From Floccifex porci (lineage in GTDB: Bacteria; Bacillota_I; Bacilli_A; Erysipelotrichales; Erysipelotrichaceae): a stretch of DNA of 64,000 nucleotides. The first letter of the stretch is position 1. The number at the start of each line of letters is the position of its first letter. The notes beneath the pieces were generated by a model. The model did not search any database. It saw only the letters and a list, made by a program, of their open reading frames with translations, and was not told the origin of the DNA. The translations under genes and the position numbers were made by a program. This document shows positions 23,401 to 31,311 of the stretch, in pieces. Location of the stretch: assembly GCF_009696175.1 (NCBI RefSeq), contig NZ_VUMM01000002.1:1-64000 (forward strand), written 5' to 3'.

Positions 23401-23638
23401 TTGTACTGCTTTTACTGCAGTCGCATTTTCCACTGTTTATGTGTCCATTCAGATCCACATTGACAAAGGTTTTTATCTTTCTATAATACTGAGCAAAGAC
23501 TCCTTTAATTTTATACCCGTCCATATTTTTATATATTTCTATATCTTTCAGAATTCCCGTGTAATAAGAATCTCTTGCCTGATAAAAAACCCATGTATCT
23601 TTAACATACAATCGAAGCGATGTCATATTGATCTGCAT
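20495..23638 (-). CDS. SNF2-family helicase with SWIM zinc finger
   Basis: 1047 aa. The N-terminal SWIM zinc finger is C72-x-C74-x8-C83-x-H85. After about 500 residues of linker comes the SNF2 ATPase with Walker A DDMGLGKT, DEAQ box (ILDEAQYIKN), motif III ALTGTPIENS, and the helicase C-terminal lobe with AGGTGLNLTSA and QATDRAYRIGQT. It is a DNA translocase of the bacterial RapA/HepA-like SNF2 group, with roles in transcription recycling or DNA repair; no defence genes surround it. GGAGG lies 7 bases before ATG 23638. It is monocistronic. Confidence 0.93.
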   Translation of the reverse strand: MQINMTSLRLYVKDTWVFYQARDSYYTGILKDIEIYKNMDGYKIKGVFAQYYRKIKTFVNVDLNGHINSGKCDCSKSSTKKGCVHIVALCEAVNEINPESFPYKINYQDYLEMKQRERELEIKRQINESNNIELEKMIHAKLEKRMESLLSAKDETIHMRVFLEKNPYPNINFSIGTKKLYKVKNITELSQGFSNSKVYNLGKTSSIVLKRKNLDEYSSMILDFINQNILDVESNKKYLDLYSSNFDEFYSLIEQLPFDYYNFLIEDQDIRIRFDIQKIDEMYDINPIFEQNYYKGKKHLYSIKETTLIRYKLDEYGQLISLIDFLYKYEDLMINKENMKQIYLQMIQPNLSLIDLHTNFDPSIFEENIQDITIYSDLQDNELKVWGNYKNNGETKQLFEENQSYCIQSIEAIIKNYASKVENHIACFKTRGQRLDEFLDTGIPLLTEQATVMVSEELKRLKERKSLNLNVGVQIQNNLLEMRIETDGISREELIQILNAYRKKKKFFRLKNGDTIDLESKEIKELDDLATQLDLSTKDLKKEEIVKPAYQSFHLDSVDLDIRKDESIDRYLNRLDSLKPIELNEKYNSLLREYQKEGINWISHLNTIGLNGILADDMGLGKTLQVLVYLEGYKTKKPHLIVCPSSLMYNWKNEIHKFNIQMDCICVTGNQMERKNLIEEKHDLYITTYDYLKRDIEFYLKKKFEYVILDEAQYIKNPKTQNAQSVKSLKCEHRLALTGTPIENSLSELWSIFDFLMPGYLYSLAHFVKQYEKPIRIENDEEKQRQLQKLVSPFILRRTKQQVLKDLPDKVEKELWLDFNEEEKKLYLVNLARANDELKKQFELEQVDSILILALMTRLRQICCDARMVFDNFNYPTTKMNICLDLIETLKENQKKVLLFSSFTTIFDYMIPELEQRGIKYHIITGQTTKEKRAKEVKEFQEDDSDVFLISLKAGGTGLNLTSAQAVIHFDPWWNVSAQNQATDRAYRIGQTKNVLVYQLLIKGSIEEKIFEMQKSKKEMSDIFVEGAKGSISSLSKTELKELFTMK

Positions 23639-23686
23639 ATCAAATCCTCCATATAAAAAAACTATATCATATTTTATTTATAAATA

Positions 23687-23710
23687 AAAAAAAGCCTTTT
23701 TGGCTTTTTT
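23687..23710 (-). terminator. Terminator downstream of the toxin-antitoxin pair
   Basis: Stem AAAAAAAGCC / GGCTTTTTT with T5 loop, about 90 bases after the toxin stop. It resembles the hairpin at 24540-24561 on the other side of the pair. Confidence 0.8.
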
Positions 23711-23800
23711 AAGAGAAAGTGTTTATTCAGGTCATTCTTCTTTTAAGAATTCGCTGTCAGCTCCATCCTTTGATAAAATTGATTCACATGAAGGATTGAT

Positions 23801-24115
23801 TTATCTGACAAGCCAACTATAGTCTTTACGGCAGTCAAGGATATAATCAATATAAACAGTATCATCCTGAATCTGATAAAGGATGAGATACCAGTTTGTG
23901 AAAAACATCTTACGGTATTTATTTGCTGGTATATATGCTTCTTCAAAGAAAGGAAAGCGTTGAGGCATATACGATAAAGAACGCATTGCATCCAGAAGCT
24001 CTTTCTTTTTCGTTTTGGCAGTTTCTTTGTTGACCTGTGCCATAAAACACATATGTGTTGTCAGCATTTGTTTTGCCCTTTCGGATACAATGACTTTATA
24101 TTTTTTGTCCGGCAT
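23801..24115 (-). CDS. RelE/ParE-family toxin
   Basis: 104 aa basic protein with the RelE/ParE fold pattern: YKVIVSERAKQML (helix 1), AMRSLSYMPQRFPFFEE, YRKMFFTNWYLILYQI and a final VYIDYILDCRKD strand. Such toxins cleave ribosome-bound mRNA or poison gyrase. ATG 24115 (MPDKKYKV) is chosen; the longer reading begins at a TTG (24133) inside the antitoxin gene. It follows the antitoxin by 4 bases with GGGG as a weak ribosome site. Confidence 0.85.
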   Translation of the reverse strand: MPDKKYKVIVSERAKQMLTTHMCFMAQVNKETAKTKKKELLDAMRSLSYMPQRFPFFEEAYIPANKYRKMFFTNWYLILYQIQDDTVYIDYILDCRKDYSWLVR

Positions 24116-24119
24116 TAAC

Positions 24120-24386
24120 TTATACCCCAGCAATTACATCATCAAGAAAAACATCGAGTTCATCAATAGTACATCCATTTCTTCCTGCTATTCTGTCTTC
24201 TTCGACAGCGAGAAGCTCTTCTCGCAATTTCAGCATTTTTTCCCTGCGGTTATACGTCTCGATATCCATAACAACCAGATCTCCTTCCCCATTTTTAGTG
24301 AGGAATACCGGTTCTGCTGTTTTGCGACACAAATCTGCAATCTCATTGTAGTTCTGGCGGATTGCTGCAGATGGCCGAATATTCAT
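24120..24386 (-). CDS. YefM/Phd-family antitoxin
   Basis: 88 aa. The N-terminal Phd/YefM DNA-binding part runs IRPSAAIRQNYNEIADLC...EPVFLTKNGEGDLVVMDIETY, and an acidic helical tail should wrap the toxin (AVEEDRIAGRNGCTIDELDVFLDDVI). It neutralises the downstream toxin and autoregulates the operon. TTGGAGGTGA precedes the start. Codon choice (CGC, GCC, CGG, CTG) is richer in GC than the neighbours, a sign of transfer. Confidence 0.9.
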   Translation of the reverse strand: MNIRPSAAIRQNYNEIADLCRKTAEPVFLTKNGEGDLVVMDIETYNRREKMLKLREELLAVEEDRIAGRNGCTIDELDVFLDDVIAGV

Positions 24387-24686
24387 ATCATCACCTCCAA
24401 AACAGCTTTAATAGTAATATTCTAACTATATTATACCTGTTTTATACAACATAATCACCATTAATATATAACTAAAATTGTACCACTTTCCAATCCTTTC
24501 TTTAGACAATTTCCAGGTATCCTCTTTTCTTTATAAATTAAAAAAGCCTTTCGGCTTTTTTAAAGAGAGAGTATATATGAAGATAATTATTATTTTATCT
24601 GTCTATACTTTATAAAATAGTTGTCTGTAGAATACCTTTCTTTTATGTGAAAAAATGTTAATTCATTTCTTCACAAGAATGATAAA
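24387..24686. other. Intergenic region upstream of toxin-antitoxin, with terminator of the aminotransferase operon
   Basis: 300 bases without a gene. At 24540-24561 the hairpin AAAAAGCC / GGCTTTTT with a TTTC loop should end the pheA-aminotransferase transcript, 125 bases past its stop. Between 24400 and 24470 an AT-rich stretch has TATAAT (minus, 24434-24429), the likely antitoxin promoter -10. I see nothing else. Confidence 0.6.
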
Positions 24687-25916
24687 CTATTGAACCTGAT
24701 CGTAAATGTCTTTCATACGTTTAGCCAGTCCTTTTACTTTATCTACCGATAAAGAACAAACAGCTACACGAATTCCATTATTGACTTTTACTGTATAAAT
24801 ATGCTGATCCATTAATGCCTGATGATATTTATCTCTTGTTTCATTATCCATTGATAAAGTCACAAAGAAACCTTCTTTATATGGATAATGTTTCAGTCCC
24901 ACTTCATTCGCTTCCTGAACAAAGATATCGCTTCTTTCTTTCAATAAAGAAACATACTGATTTCTTTCTTCATTGTATTTTTCTTTATGATTTTTCATAA
25001 CATCCACAAACATATTCATAGCCCCATTGTTGATGTTTGACCATGTTGCACGAGCATTCTTTTCGAATACAATTTTCACTTCCTGAACAGCCTGTTCTTT
25101 CTGTGCTAAAATAATCGCTGCTCCACAACGTAAACCATAGGATGTCATTGATTTTGATAAACTGAAGGCAATCACAACCACTACATTGTCTGAAATGGAA
25201 TCAAAACAATTCATATATTCTTTTGCCTTTTCCTGCTGATAAGAGAAATCAATGTAGGCAATATCATTTAATAAGACAACGGAATGTGTTTTTGAACATT
25301 CATTTAAAAACGCAATTACTTCATTCCATTCTTCTTTTGAAAGAGAATATCCAGATGGATTATGACAAGGATCATTGATGATCACTACCAAACGATCCTG
25401 AACTTCCATTGCACTCAAACATGCTTTTTTAAAGGAGTTTAAGTTAAAATGATCTTCTTCAAACAAATCATATTTTACTGTTTTCAAATTGTTCATTTGT
25501 GCCATCAGATTATAAGAACCCCAAGCCAATGAAGGTAAAACTAAAGTCTGACCTGGATCCAGACAATAAGAAACGGTCATATCTACAGCCCCGGTTCCTC
25601 CTGGAGTGGCAATAACTTCATGATTTAAATGGCTGTTTCCATTTAATACCCAATCATAAGCCTGTTCTTTGAAATCAGGGTTTCCTGTAAAGCTGGCCGC
25701 ATAGGCAGCCATTGAACGATTATCTAAATTCTTTAAAGAATCGTACACTGTATCTAAGGCAACCAGTTTTCCATCTTCTCCATATAACGATCCGATTGTC
25801 GCATTCACAACGGCATCATTTCCATATTCCGCAATCGCCTGTTTCGCTTTACTTACGATCGTAAATACGTTATCCACAATTGGCTGTTTGTTTACACTGT
25901 CTTTGACAAAACTCAT
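24687..25916 (-). CDS. Class I/II aminotransferase, probably aromatic
   Basis: 409 aa PLP enzyme of fold type I. Visible are the cofactor-region pattern TPGGTGAVDM, INDPCHNPSGYSLS (conserved NPxG turn), LLNDIAYIDF, and the PLP lysine in FSLSKSMTSYGLRCG. It transfers amino groups, most likely between aromatic or acidic amino acids and 2-oxo acids. It is the second gene of an operon with the chorismate mutase/prephenate dehydratase, 4 bases behind it with GGAGGA. That context points to phenylalanine and tyrosine formation from phenylpyruvate and hydroxyphenylpyruvate. Confidence 0.88.
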   Translation of the reverse strand: MSFVKDSVNKQPIVDNVFTIVSKAKQAIAEYGNDAVVNATIGSLYGEDGKLVALDTVYDSLKNLDNRSMAAYAASFTGNPDFKEQAYDWVLNGNSHLNHEVIATPGGTGAVDMTVSYCLDPGQTLVLPSLAWGSYNLMAQMNNLKTVKYDLFEEDHFNLNSFKKACLSAMEVQDRLVVIINDPCHNPSGYSLSKEEWNEVIAFLNECSKTHSVVLLNDIAYIDFSYQQEKAKEYMNCFDSISDNVVVVIAFSLSKSMTSYGLRCGAAIILAQKEQAVQEVKIVFEKNARATWSNINNGAMNMFVDVMKNHKEKYNEERNQYVSLLKERSDIFVQEANEVGLKHYPYKEGFFVTLSMDNETRDKYHQALMDQHIYTVKVNNGIRVAVCSLSVDKVKGLAKRMKDIYDQVQ

Positions 25917-25920
25917 CTTC

Positions 25921-26997
25921 CTAGTCCTCCTTTAATGTATAGTTTCCTAAAACTTTCACTCGTTCACAAATTGTTCGAATTTCTTTTAAACAATGTTGCA
26001 CATTTTCATCTTCTAAATTTCCATCAAATTCAATAAAGAAGAAATATTCAAAAGGTCTTCCTTTGATTGGTCGAGACTGAATGCACTGCATATTCAGACC
26101 ATGTTTTCCAATGATATCAATAATCTGAGCCAGTGATCCCGCTTTATGTTCAATCACAAGACATAGACTGAAACGATCTCCCTGATTGGACGGTTCTAAA
26201 CCAATAACCATGAATCGAGTCGTATTCTGGTTATTTTCCTCAATATGAGTTGCTAATACTTTCAAACCATAGAAAGCCGCATTTTCTTTAGCCCCAATGG
26301 CTGCTTTATGAATGTCTTTCTCTAAGGCAACATATTGAGCGGCTAAAGCTGTGTTGGGATACGCAACCGTTTTTACATTTAATTCCTGTAAAAAAACTTT
26401 TGCCTGTGATAAAGCCTGATCTTTTGAATAGACCCACTCTACATCCTTTAATGTAGCTTCTGGAAGTCCCAGTAAACATTGTTCAACTTTTAAATTATAG
26501 GCGCCCAAAATATAGACAGGATAGCTGTTTAAAGCATCCAGCACTTCTCCCACCAGTCCTGAATTGGTATTCTCAAAAGGAATCACACCATATTGTGCTC
26601 TTTTTTGAACCACAGCATCAAATACATCTTCAAAAGAAGACAGCCCCATCGTATGACTTTGAGGAAAAAGTTTTTCACATGTCATATGTGCAAAAGCTCC
26701 TTTAATTCCACAATAAGCTACAATATCCTGTGACTGTAGACTCCTTTGAAAATCTTTTGAATTTTCCATAACATGTTTTAAGAAATCCACATAATACAAT
26801 TCATAATCTGGATTCTTTATATATTTGCGATTTTTTTCAATGAGTTTTTCTTCTCTTTGTTTATCATAGATCGGTAAATTGTTTTCCATTTTATAGGAAA
26901 TCACATGTCTTACCGCATCCATTCTCTGTTCATACAAAGAAGCCATCTGACTATCAATTGCTTCAATTTCTTTACGTGCCTTTTCCAATTCATTCAT
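25921..26997 (-). CDS. pheA: Bifunctional chorismate mutase / prephenate dehydratase (P-protein)
   Basis: 358 aa. The AroQ-type chorismate mutase is residues 1-90 (IEAIDSQMASLYEQRMDAV, with the Arg/Lys/Glu helix pattern). Prephenate dehydratase is about 92-270 (VAYCGIKGAFAHM, PFENTNSGLVGEVLD, and the catalytic Thr in NTTRFMV). The ACT domain is about 275-355 (VIEHKAGSLAQIIDIIGKHGLNMQCIQSRPI), with the ESRP-like loop read as QSRP. The ACT domain gives phenylalanine feedback. ATG 26997 is taken with AGGTGA 5 bases ahead, not the GTG at 27006. It is divergent from aroB across a palindrome. Confidence 0.95.
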   Translation of the reverse strand: MNELEKARKEIEAIDSQMASLYEQRMDAVRHVISYKMENNLPIYDKQREEKLIEKNRKYIKNPDYELYYVDFLKHVMENSKDFQRSLQSQDIVAYCGIKGAFAHMTCEKLFPQSHTMGLSSFEDVFDAVVQKRAQYGVIPFENTNSGLVGEVLDALNSYPVYILGAYNLKVEQCLLGLPEATLKDVEWVYSKDQALSQAKVFLQELNVKTVAYPNTALAAQYVALEKDIHKAAIGAKENAAFYGLKVLATHIEENNQNTTRFMVIGLEPSNQGDRFSLCLVIEHKAGSLAQIIDIIGKHGLNMQCIQSRPIKGRPFEYFFFIEFDGNLEDENVQHCLKEIRTICERVKVLGNYTLKED

Positions 26998-27038
26998 ATT
27001 TATCACCTATACTTAGATATCATATCATAATTTCAATC

Positions 27039-27063
27039 ATTTTCAGAAAAATTTTCTGAAAAT
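27039..27063. promoter_or_regulatory. Perfect 25-bp palindrome between pheA and aroB
   Basis: Arms ATTTTCAGAAAA and TTTTCTGAAAAT flank a single A. It sits directly upstream of the aroB -35 and about 40 bases from the pheA start. It looks like an operator for a dimeric regulator shared by the divergent aromatic operons. Confidence 0.65.
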
Positions 27064-27092
27064 TTTTCATTATATTTTCAATGTGATACAAT
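27064..27092 (+). promoter_or_regulatory. aroB operon promoter
   Basis: TTTTCA (27064-27069), 17 bp, TACAAT (27087-27092), followed by GAGGTAA and ATG 27117. The -35 touches the palindrome, so a bound protein would affect initiation. Confidence 0.65.
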
Positions 27093-27116
27093 AGTATCAA
27101 ATCGAGGTAAATTTAT

Positions 27117-28142
27117 ATGAAATTAATTGTAGACTTAAAAGATCGTCAATATCCTATATGGATTGAAAGAAAAGCTTTATATCATATCGATGAAATCATA
27201 AATACGCATCGAAAAATTGCGATTATCCATGATGATGCCATTCCTTCAAAATGGATTGAAATCGTAAAAGAACAATGTGAAAACTGTGTCATCTTTTCTT
27301 TTCCTGAAGGAGAAAATTCAAAATGTTTTGAACAGTATCAATATTTACTGCAACAATGCATTGATCATCATCTTTCCAGAAAAGATGCCATCGTTGCCAT
27401 TGGTGGTGGTGTGACCGGAGATTTAGCTGGTTTTGTAGCCAGTACTTATATGAGAGGAATTGATTTCTACAACATTCCAACAACCATTCTTTCTCAAGTG
27501 GATTCATCCGTTGGTGGAAAAGTCGCCATTGATATGGGTTCCTACAAAAATATAGTGGGTTCTTTTTATCAGCCAAAAGGTGTTTTAATTGATCCGGATG
27601 TACTGTCCACTTTATCCATTCGCCAACAGCACAATGGATTGGTGGAAGCTTTAAAGATGGGACTGATTCTGGATGAAAATCTTGTCTGTGAATTTGAAAA
27701 AGAACAATTGGATATAGAAGCCATTATCACTCGTTCCATTGATTTAAAGCGTCAGGTTGTACAAGAAGATGAAAAAGAAAATTCACTACGGAAAATTTTA
27801 AATTTCGGACATACGATTGGACATGCCATTGAAGGAGCCTATGGTTTAGATACTTATTATCACGGAGAATGTGTTGCGATGGGTATGTTGTTCTTTATTG
27901 AAGATAAAGAATTAAAGAATCGAGTATTAAAAATTTATGATAAACTTTCTCTTCCTGCCGTTCCGGATTATGATGTCGATACGTTAATGGAATTTATTTC
28001 TCATGATAAAAAAGGAACACAGAATGTCATTTCCGTTATATCTGTAGCTAAGGCAGGTTCTTATTCAATTGAGGAAATGAACTATGAACAGATTCGTTTA
28101 AAATTATTAAGAGGTGCTTATGAAGAATCAAATCGGAAATAA
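27117..28142 (+). CDS. aroB: 3-dehydroquinate synthase
   Basis: 341 aa, second step of the shikimate pathway (DAHP to 3-dehydroquinate, NAD and metal dependent). Signatures include AIGGGVTGDLAGFVASTYMRG, IPTTILSQVDSSVGGKVAID, the metal Glu in NGLVEALKMG, and metal-binding histidines in LNFGHTIGHAIEG and YYHGECVAMGM. It is the first gene of aroB-aroC-aroA-tyrA. The 3' end overlaps aroC by 23 bases. Confidence 0.97.
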   Translation: MKLIVDLKDRQYPIWIERKALYHIDEIINTHRKIAIIHDDAIPSKWIEIVKEQCENCVIFSFPEGENSKCFEQYQYLLQQCIDHHLSRKDAIVAIGGGVTGDLAGFVASTYMRGIDFYNIPTTILSQVDSSVGGKVAIDMGSYKNIVGSFYQPKGVLIDPDVLSTLSIRQQHNGLVEALKMGLILDENLVCEFEKEQLDIEAIITRSIDLKRQVVQEDEKENSLRKILNFGHTIGHAIEGAYGLDTYYHGECVAMGMLFFIEDKELKNRVLKIYDKLSLPAVPDYDVDTLMEFISHDKKGTQNVISVISVAKAGSYSIEEMNYEQIRLKLLRGAYEESNRK

Positions 28143-29211
28143 TATATCGATGACTTTATTTGGAGAAAGTCATGGTCCCTGTATCGGAATCACTTTAGAT
28201 GGACTTCCTGCTGGTTTTAAAATTGATGAAGAAAGAATTCGTCAGGATATGGATCAGAGAAAAGCAAAAGGGAAAATTTCAACCCAAAGACACGAAGAAG
28301 ACAAGGTCGAAATCGTATCTGGTTATTTTGAAGGATATACCACCGGAAGTGCATTAACCATTCTGATTCAGAATCAGAATACCCGTTCTGCGGATTATAA
28401 AAAGACACAATATCGTCTTCGTCCTGGACATGCCGATTATACTGCTTATGAAAAATATAAAGGATTTCAGGATTATCGAGGAGGCGGTCATTTTTCCGGT
28501 CGTTTAACCGCCTGCATTGTGGCAGCTGGGAGTATCTGTCGACAGATTTTAGAAAGTAAAAACGTTTACACTGGAACGCATTTAAAACAGGTACATCACA
28601 TTCTAGATGATTCCTTTGACGAAAAAAATCTGTACAATCAGATTCAGGCTGTCAATCATATGGATTTTGCGATTCTAAATCCGGAAAAGAAAGAAGAAAT
28701 GATCCAATGTATTGAACAGGCAGCTTCCAATAAAGATTCCGTTGGAGGAATTTTAGAAACCGCCATTATTAATTATCCATCTGGAATCGGAGAACCTTTC
28801 TTTGATTCCATTGAAAGCATATTATCTCATTTACTGTTTTCCATTCCAGCGGTTAAAGGTGTATCGTTTGGAGAAGGATTTGGGTTTGCCTCCTTATATG
28901 GAAGCCAGGCCAACGATGCCTTTGTGTATACCGATCGCATCCAGACAAAAACCAATCACAATGCAGGAATCAATGGAGGAATATCCAATGGGATGCCAAT
29001 TTTAATTCATACATGTGTAAAACCCACTCCTTCTATTTTTAAAGAGCAGGAATCCGTTGATTACCAGACCAAAGAAAATGTAAAACTGGTCATTCAGGGA
29101 CGTCACGATCCATGTATTCTTCATAGAGCCCGTGTGGTTGTAGATAGTATGGTTGCTTTTGGATTGCTGGATCTATGGATGTCCGACAAAGCCAATGGAG
29201 GTTGGGTATGA
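28120..29211 (+). CDS. aroC: Chorismate synthase
   Basis: 363 aa FMN-dependent enzyme converting EPSP to chorismate. Signatures are GESHGPCIGITLDGLPAG, RPGHADYTAYEKY, the RGGGHFSGR block, and C-terminal RHDPCILHRARVVVDSM. ATG 28120 with AGAGGTG upstream is used; an in-frame GTG at 28114 would add two residues. It ends in TGA overlapping the aroA start (ATGA). Confidence 0.97.
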   Translation: MKNQIGNNISMTLFGESHGPCIGITLDGLPAGFKIDEERIRQDMDQRKAKGKISTQRHEEDKVEIVSGYFEGYTTGSALTILIQNQNTRSADYKKTQYRLRPGHADYTAYEKYKGFQDYRGGGHFSGRLTACIVAAGSICRQILESKNVYTGTHLKQVHHILDDSFDEKNLYNQIQAVNHMDFAILNPEKKEEMIQCIEQAASNKDSVGGILETAIINYPSGIGEPFFDSIESILSHLLFSIPAVKGVSFGEGFGFASLYGSQANDAFVYTDRIQTKTNHNAGINGGISNGMPILIHTCVKPTPSIFKEQESVDYQTKENVKLVIQGRHDPCILHRARVVVDSMVAFGLLDLWMSDKANGGWV

Positions 29212-30434
29212 AAGCAAAAATAGAACCAGGTAAGGTACAGGGAAGCATTCCTGTTCCCAGTTCAAAATCTATGGCTCATAGAGCCATCATTTGCGCTTCT
29301 TTATCAAAAGGAGTCAGTAAAGTCGGTAATATCACCTATTCGAAAGACATTGATGCCACAATTTCCTGTATGGAAGCCTTGGGAGCTCATATTGAAAAAT
29401 TTGATACATATTGTATTATATCGGGTACCGATATTTTAAATCAGACAGGGGATCGATGCTTAGATTGTCATGAATCTGGCTCTACTTTACGTTTTCTGAT
29501 TCCTTTAGCTTCTCAAGTTAAAGGAAAAGTAACATTTAAAGGACAAGGCCGTCTGATGTCTCGTCCTATGGAAATTTATGAGACATTGTTTAAAAATCAG
29601 AATCTGATTTACCAGCAGGAAGATACCATTCAGATTCAGGGAAATTTAAAACCAGGTTATTATTCTATAAAAGGAGATGTTTCTTCTCAATTTATTTCTG
29701 GATTGTTGTTTCTTTTACCTTTACTGAAACAAGATAGTACATTAGAAATTCTTCCTCCTTATGAATCAAAATCCTATGTGGATCTGACACTTTCCATGTT
29801 GAAACAATTTCAGATTCAAATTGATACCATCGATGAAACACATTATTTTATTAAAGGAAATCAAGTCTATCAGGCAAAAGATGTCTTAGTTGAAGGAGAC
29901 TATTCTCAGATGGCATTTTTTGCGGTATTGTCTCATTTAAATCATCCAGTTACTTGTCTAAATATGGATCCAGAATCTTTACAGGGAGACAAAGCCATTC
30001 TTTCCATTTTAAAAGACTATGAAAAGAAAAAAGATGTAACCATTGATTTATCCAACTGTCCGGATTTAGGACCTGTATTATGTGTATTAGCCGCTTATCA
30101 TCCTTATAAAACGACGATACTTCATGCCCAGAGACTTCGCATGAAAGAAAGCGATCGAATAGAAGCTATGGAAACCGAATTAAGAAAATGGAACGTCAAT
30201 ATAGAATCCACTTATGATACGATTACCATTCATGGAAAAAATGAATATAAAATGGATGAAATGGTCTATATTCACGGTCACAATGACCATCGTATCGTGA
30301 TGGCCATGTGTATATTTGGATTATGTGCTAAAAGTGAATCCATTATTGAAGATGCTCAGGCTATCACCAAGTCTTATCCCGGTTTCTTTAAAGACATTTT
30401 AAATATTAATGGAAAGGTGACACTTTATGATTAA
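29208..30434 (+). CDS. aroA: 3-phosphoshikimate 1-carboxyvinyltransferase (EPSP synthase)
   Basis: 408 aa. The SSKSMAHRAIICASL block binds shikimate 3-phosphate. SGSTLRFLIPLAS, FKGQGRLMSRP and the late RMKESDRIEAM and GHNDHRIVMAM blocks complete the two-domain fold. ATG 29208 is placed by TGGAGG 7 bases ahead and the ATGA overlap with aroC. The RPxxxL and surrounding residues are consistent with a working enzyme. The next gene, tyrA, overlaps by 8 bases. Confidence 0.97.
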   Translation: MKAKIEPGKVQGSIPVPSSKSMAHRAIICASLSKGVSKVGNITYSKDIDATISCMEALGAHIEKFDTYCIISGTDILNQTGDRCLDCHESGSTLRFLIPLASQVKGKVTFKGQGRLMSRPMEIYETLFKNQNLIYQQEDTIQIQGNLKPGYYSIKGDVSSQFISGLLFLLPLLKQDSTLEILPPYESKSYVDLTLSMLKQFQIQIDTIDETHYFIKGNQVYQAKDVLVEGDYSQMAFFAVLSHLNHPVTCLNMDPESLQGDKAILSILKDYEKKKDVTIDLSNCPDLGPVLCVLAAYHPYKTTILHAQRLRMKESDRIEAMETELRKWNVNIESTYDTITIHGKNEYKMDEMVYIHGHNDHRIVMAMCIFGLCAKSESIIEDAQAITKSYPGFFKDILNINGKVTLYD

Positions 30435-31290
30435 TAAAGAAACAAAATTTCTGATCGTTGGATTGGGTTTGCTGGGTGGTTCTTATGCGATGGGATTAAA
30501 ACAGGAAGGCTATACTGTTTATGGTTTAGCCAGAAGACAGGAAACCATCGACTATGCTTTAGAACACAATATCATCGATCAGGGACAGATTGAAGTGGAT
30601 GATTTTGTATCCAAAGCGGATGTCATTCTTTTTGGGTTGTATCCAACCGCTATGGTCAAATGGATCCAGAAATATAAACATCTGATCAAAAACCATACTT
30701 TGATCAGTGATGTCAGTGGAGTTAAAACCAATATAGTGGACGTCATTCAGGAAGAATTAAACGATAGAGATATCGAATTTATATCCTGTCACCCTATGGC
30801 AGGAAAAGAAACCAGTGGCATTGAATATGCGAATACAGAAATGTTCAAAAAAGCCAATTTCATCATTACTCCCACTGAAAAAAATACCGAAAAAGCCATT
30901 GAATTCTGTCACGATATGGCTTATACCTTACATTTTAATCACATTGCGATTTTAACCATTGAACAGCACGATCGCATGATAGCCTTTTTATCTCAATTGT
31001 GTCATGTCATAGCTGTTTCATTAATGAACACCCATGACAATTCACATTTAGTGGAATATACAGGAGACAGTTTCAGAGACTTAACAAGAATTGCTCAAAT
31101 CAATGAAAATATGTGGAGCGAACTGTTCTTACTCAATAAAGACATTTTATTGGATGAAATCAATCAGTTTATCGATTCCATTTCTCATTTTAGAGATGCT
31201 TTGCAGAGCGAAGATGAAGATGAAATGAAACGATTGTTTATTCAGTCCACACAAAGAAGAAAAGCTTTTAATAAAAAAGACAGTAAATAA
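30427..31290 (+). CDS. tyrA: Prephenate dehydrogenase
   Basis: 287 aa, NAD-binding GLGLLGGSYAMGLKQ at the N-terminus, then SDVSGVKTNIVD, SCHPMAGKETSGIEYA (catalytic His) and an all-helical C-terminal dimerisation domain. It turns prephenate into 4-hydroxyphenylpyruvate. No ACT domain is attached, so feedback must come from the active site or from other steps. It is the last gene of the aro operon. Confidence 0.95.
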   Translation: MINKETKFLIVGLGLLGGSYAMGLKQEGYTVYGLARRQETIDYALEHNIIDQGQIEVDDFVSKADVILFGLYPTAMVKWIQKYKHLIKNHTLISDVSGVKTNIVDVIQEELNDRDIEFISCHPMAGKETSGIEYANTEMFKKANFIITPTEKNTEKAIEFCHDMAYTLHFNHIAILTIEQHDRMIAFLSQLCHVIAVSLMNTHDNSHLVEYTGDSFRDLTRIAQINENMWSELFLLNKDILLDEINQFIDSISHFRDALQSEDEDEMKRLFIQSTQRRKAFNKKDSK

Positions 31291-31311
31291 GGTATCACAC
31301 GATACCTTATT
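31286..31311. terminator. Bidirectional terminator
   Basis: 11-bp stem AATAAGGTATC / GATACCTTATT, loop ACAC. It includes the stop codons of both tyrA (plus) and the nitroreductase (minus). Confidence 0.87.

Noticed and set aside
23743-23991. 82-codon minus-strand frame overlapping the toxin gene
   Set aside because: It is in another frame of the RelE/ParE toxin, with no start signal of its own.
20495-24386. SNF2 helicase plus toxin-antitoxin pair as a defence island
   Set aside because: No nuclease, methylase or other defence gene accompanies them; the helicase is a widespread housekeeping type and the pair is separated by a terminator.
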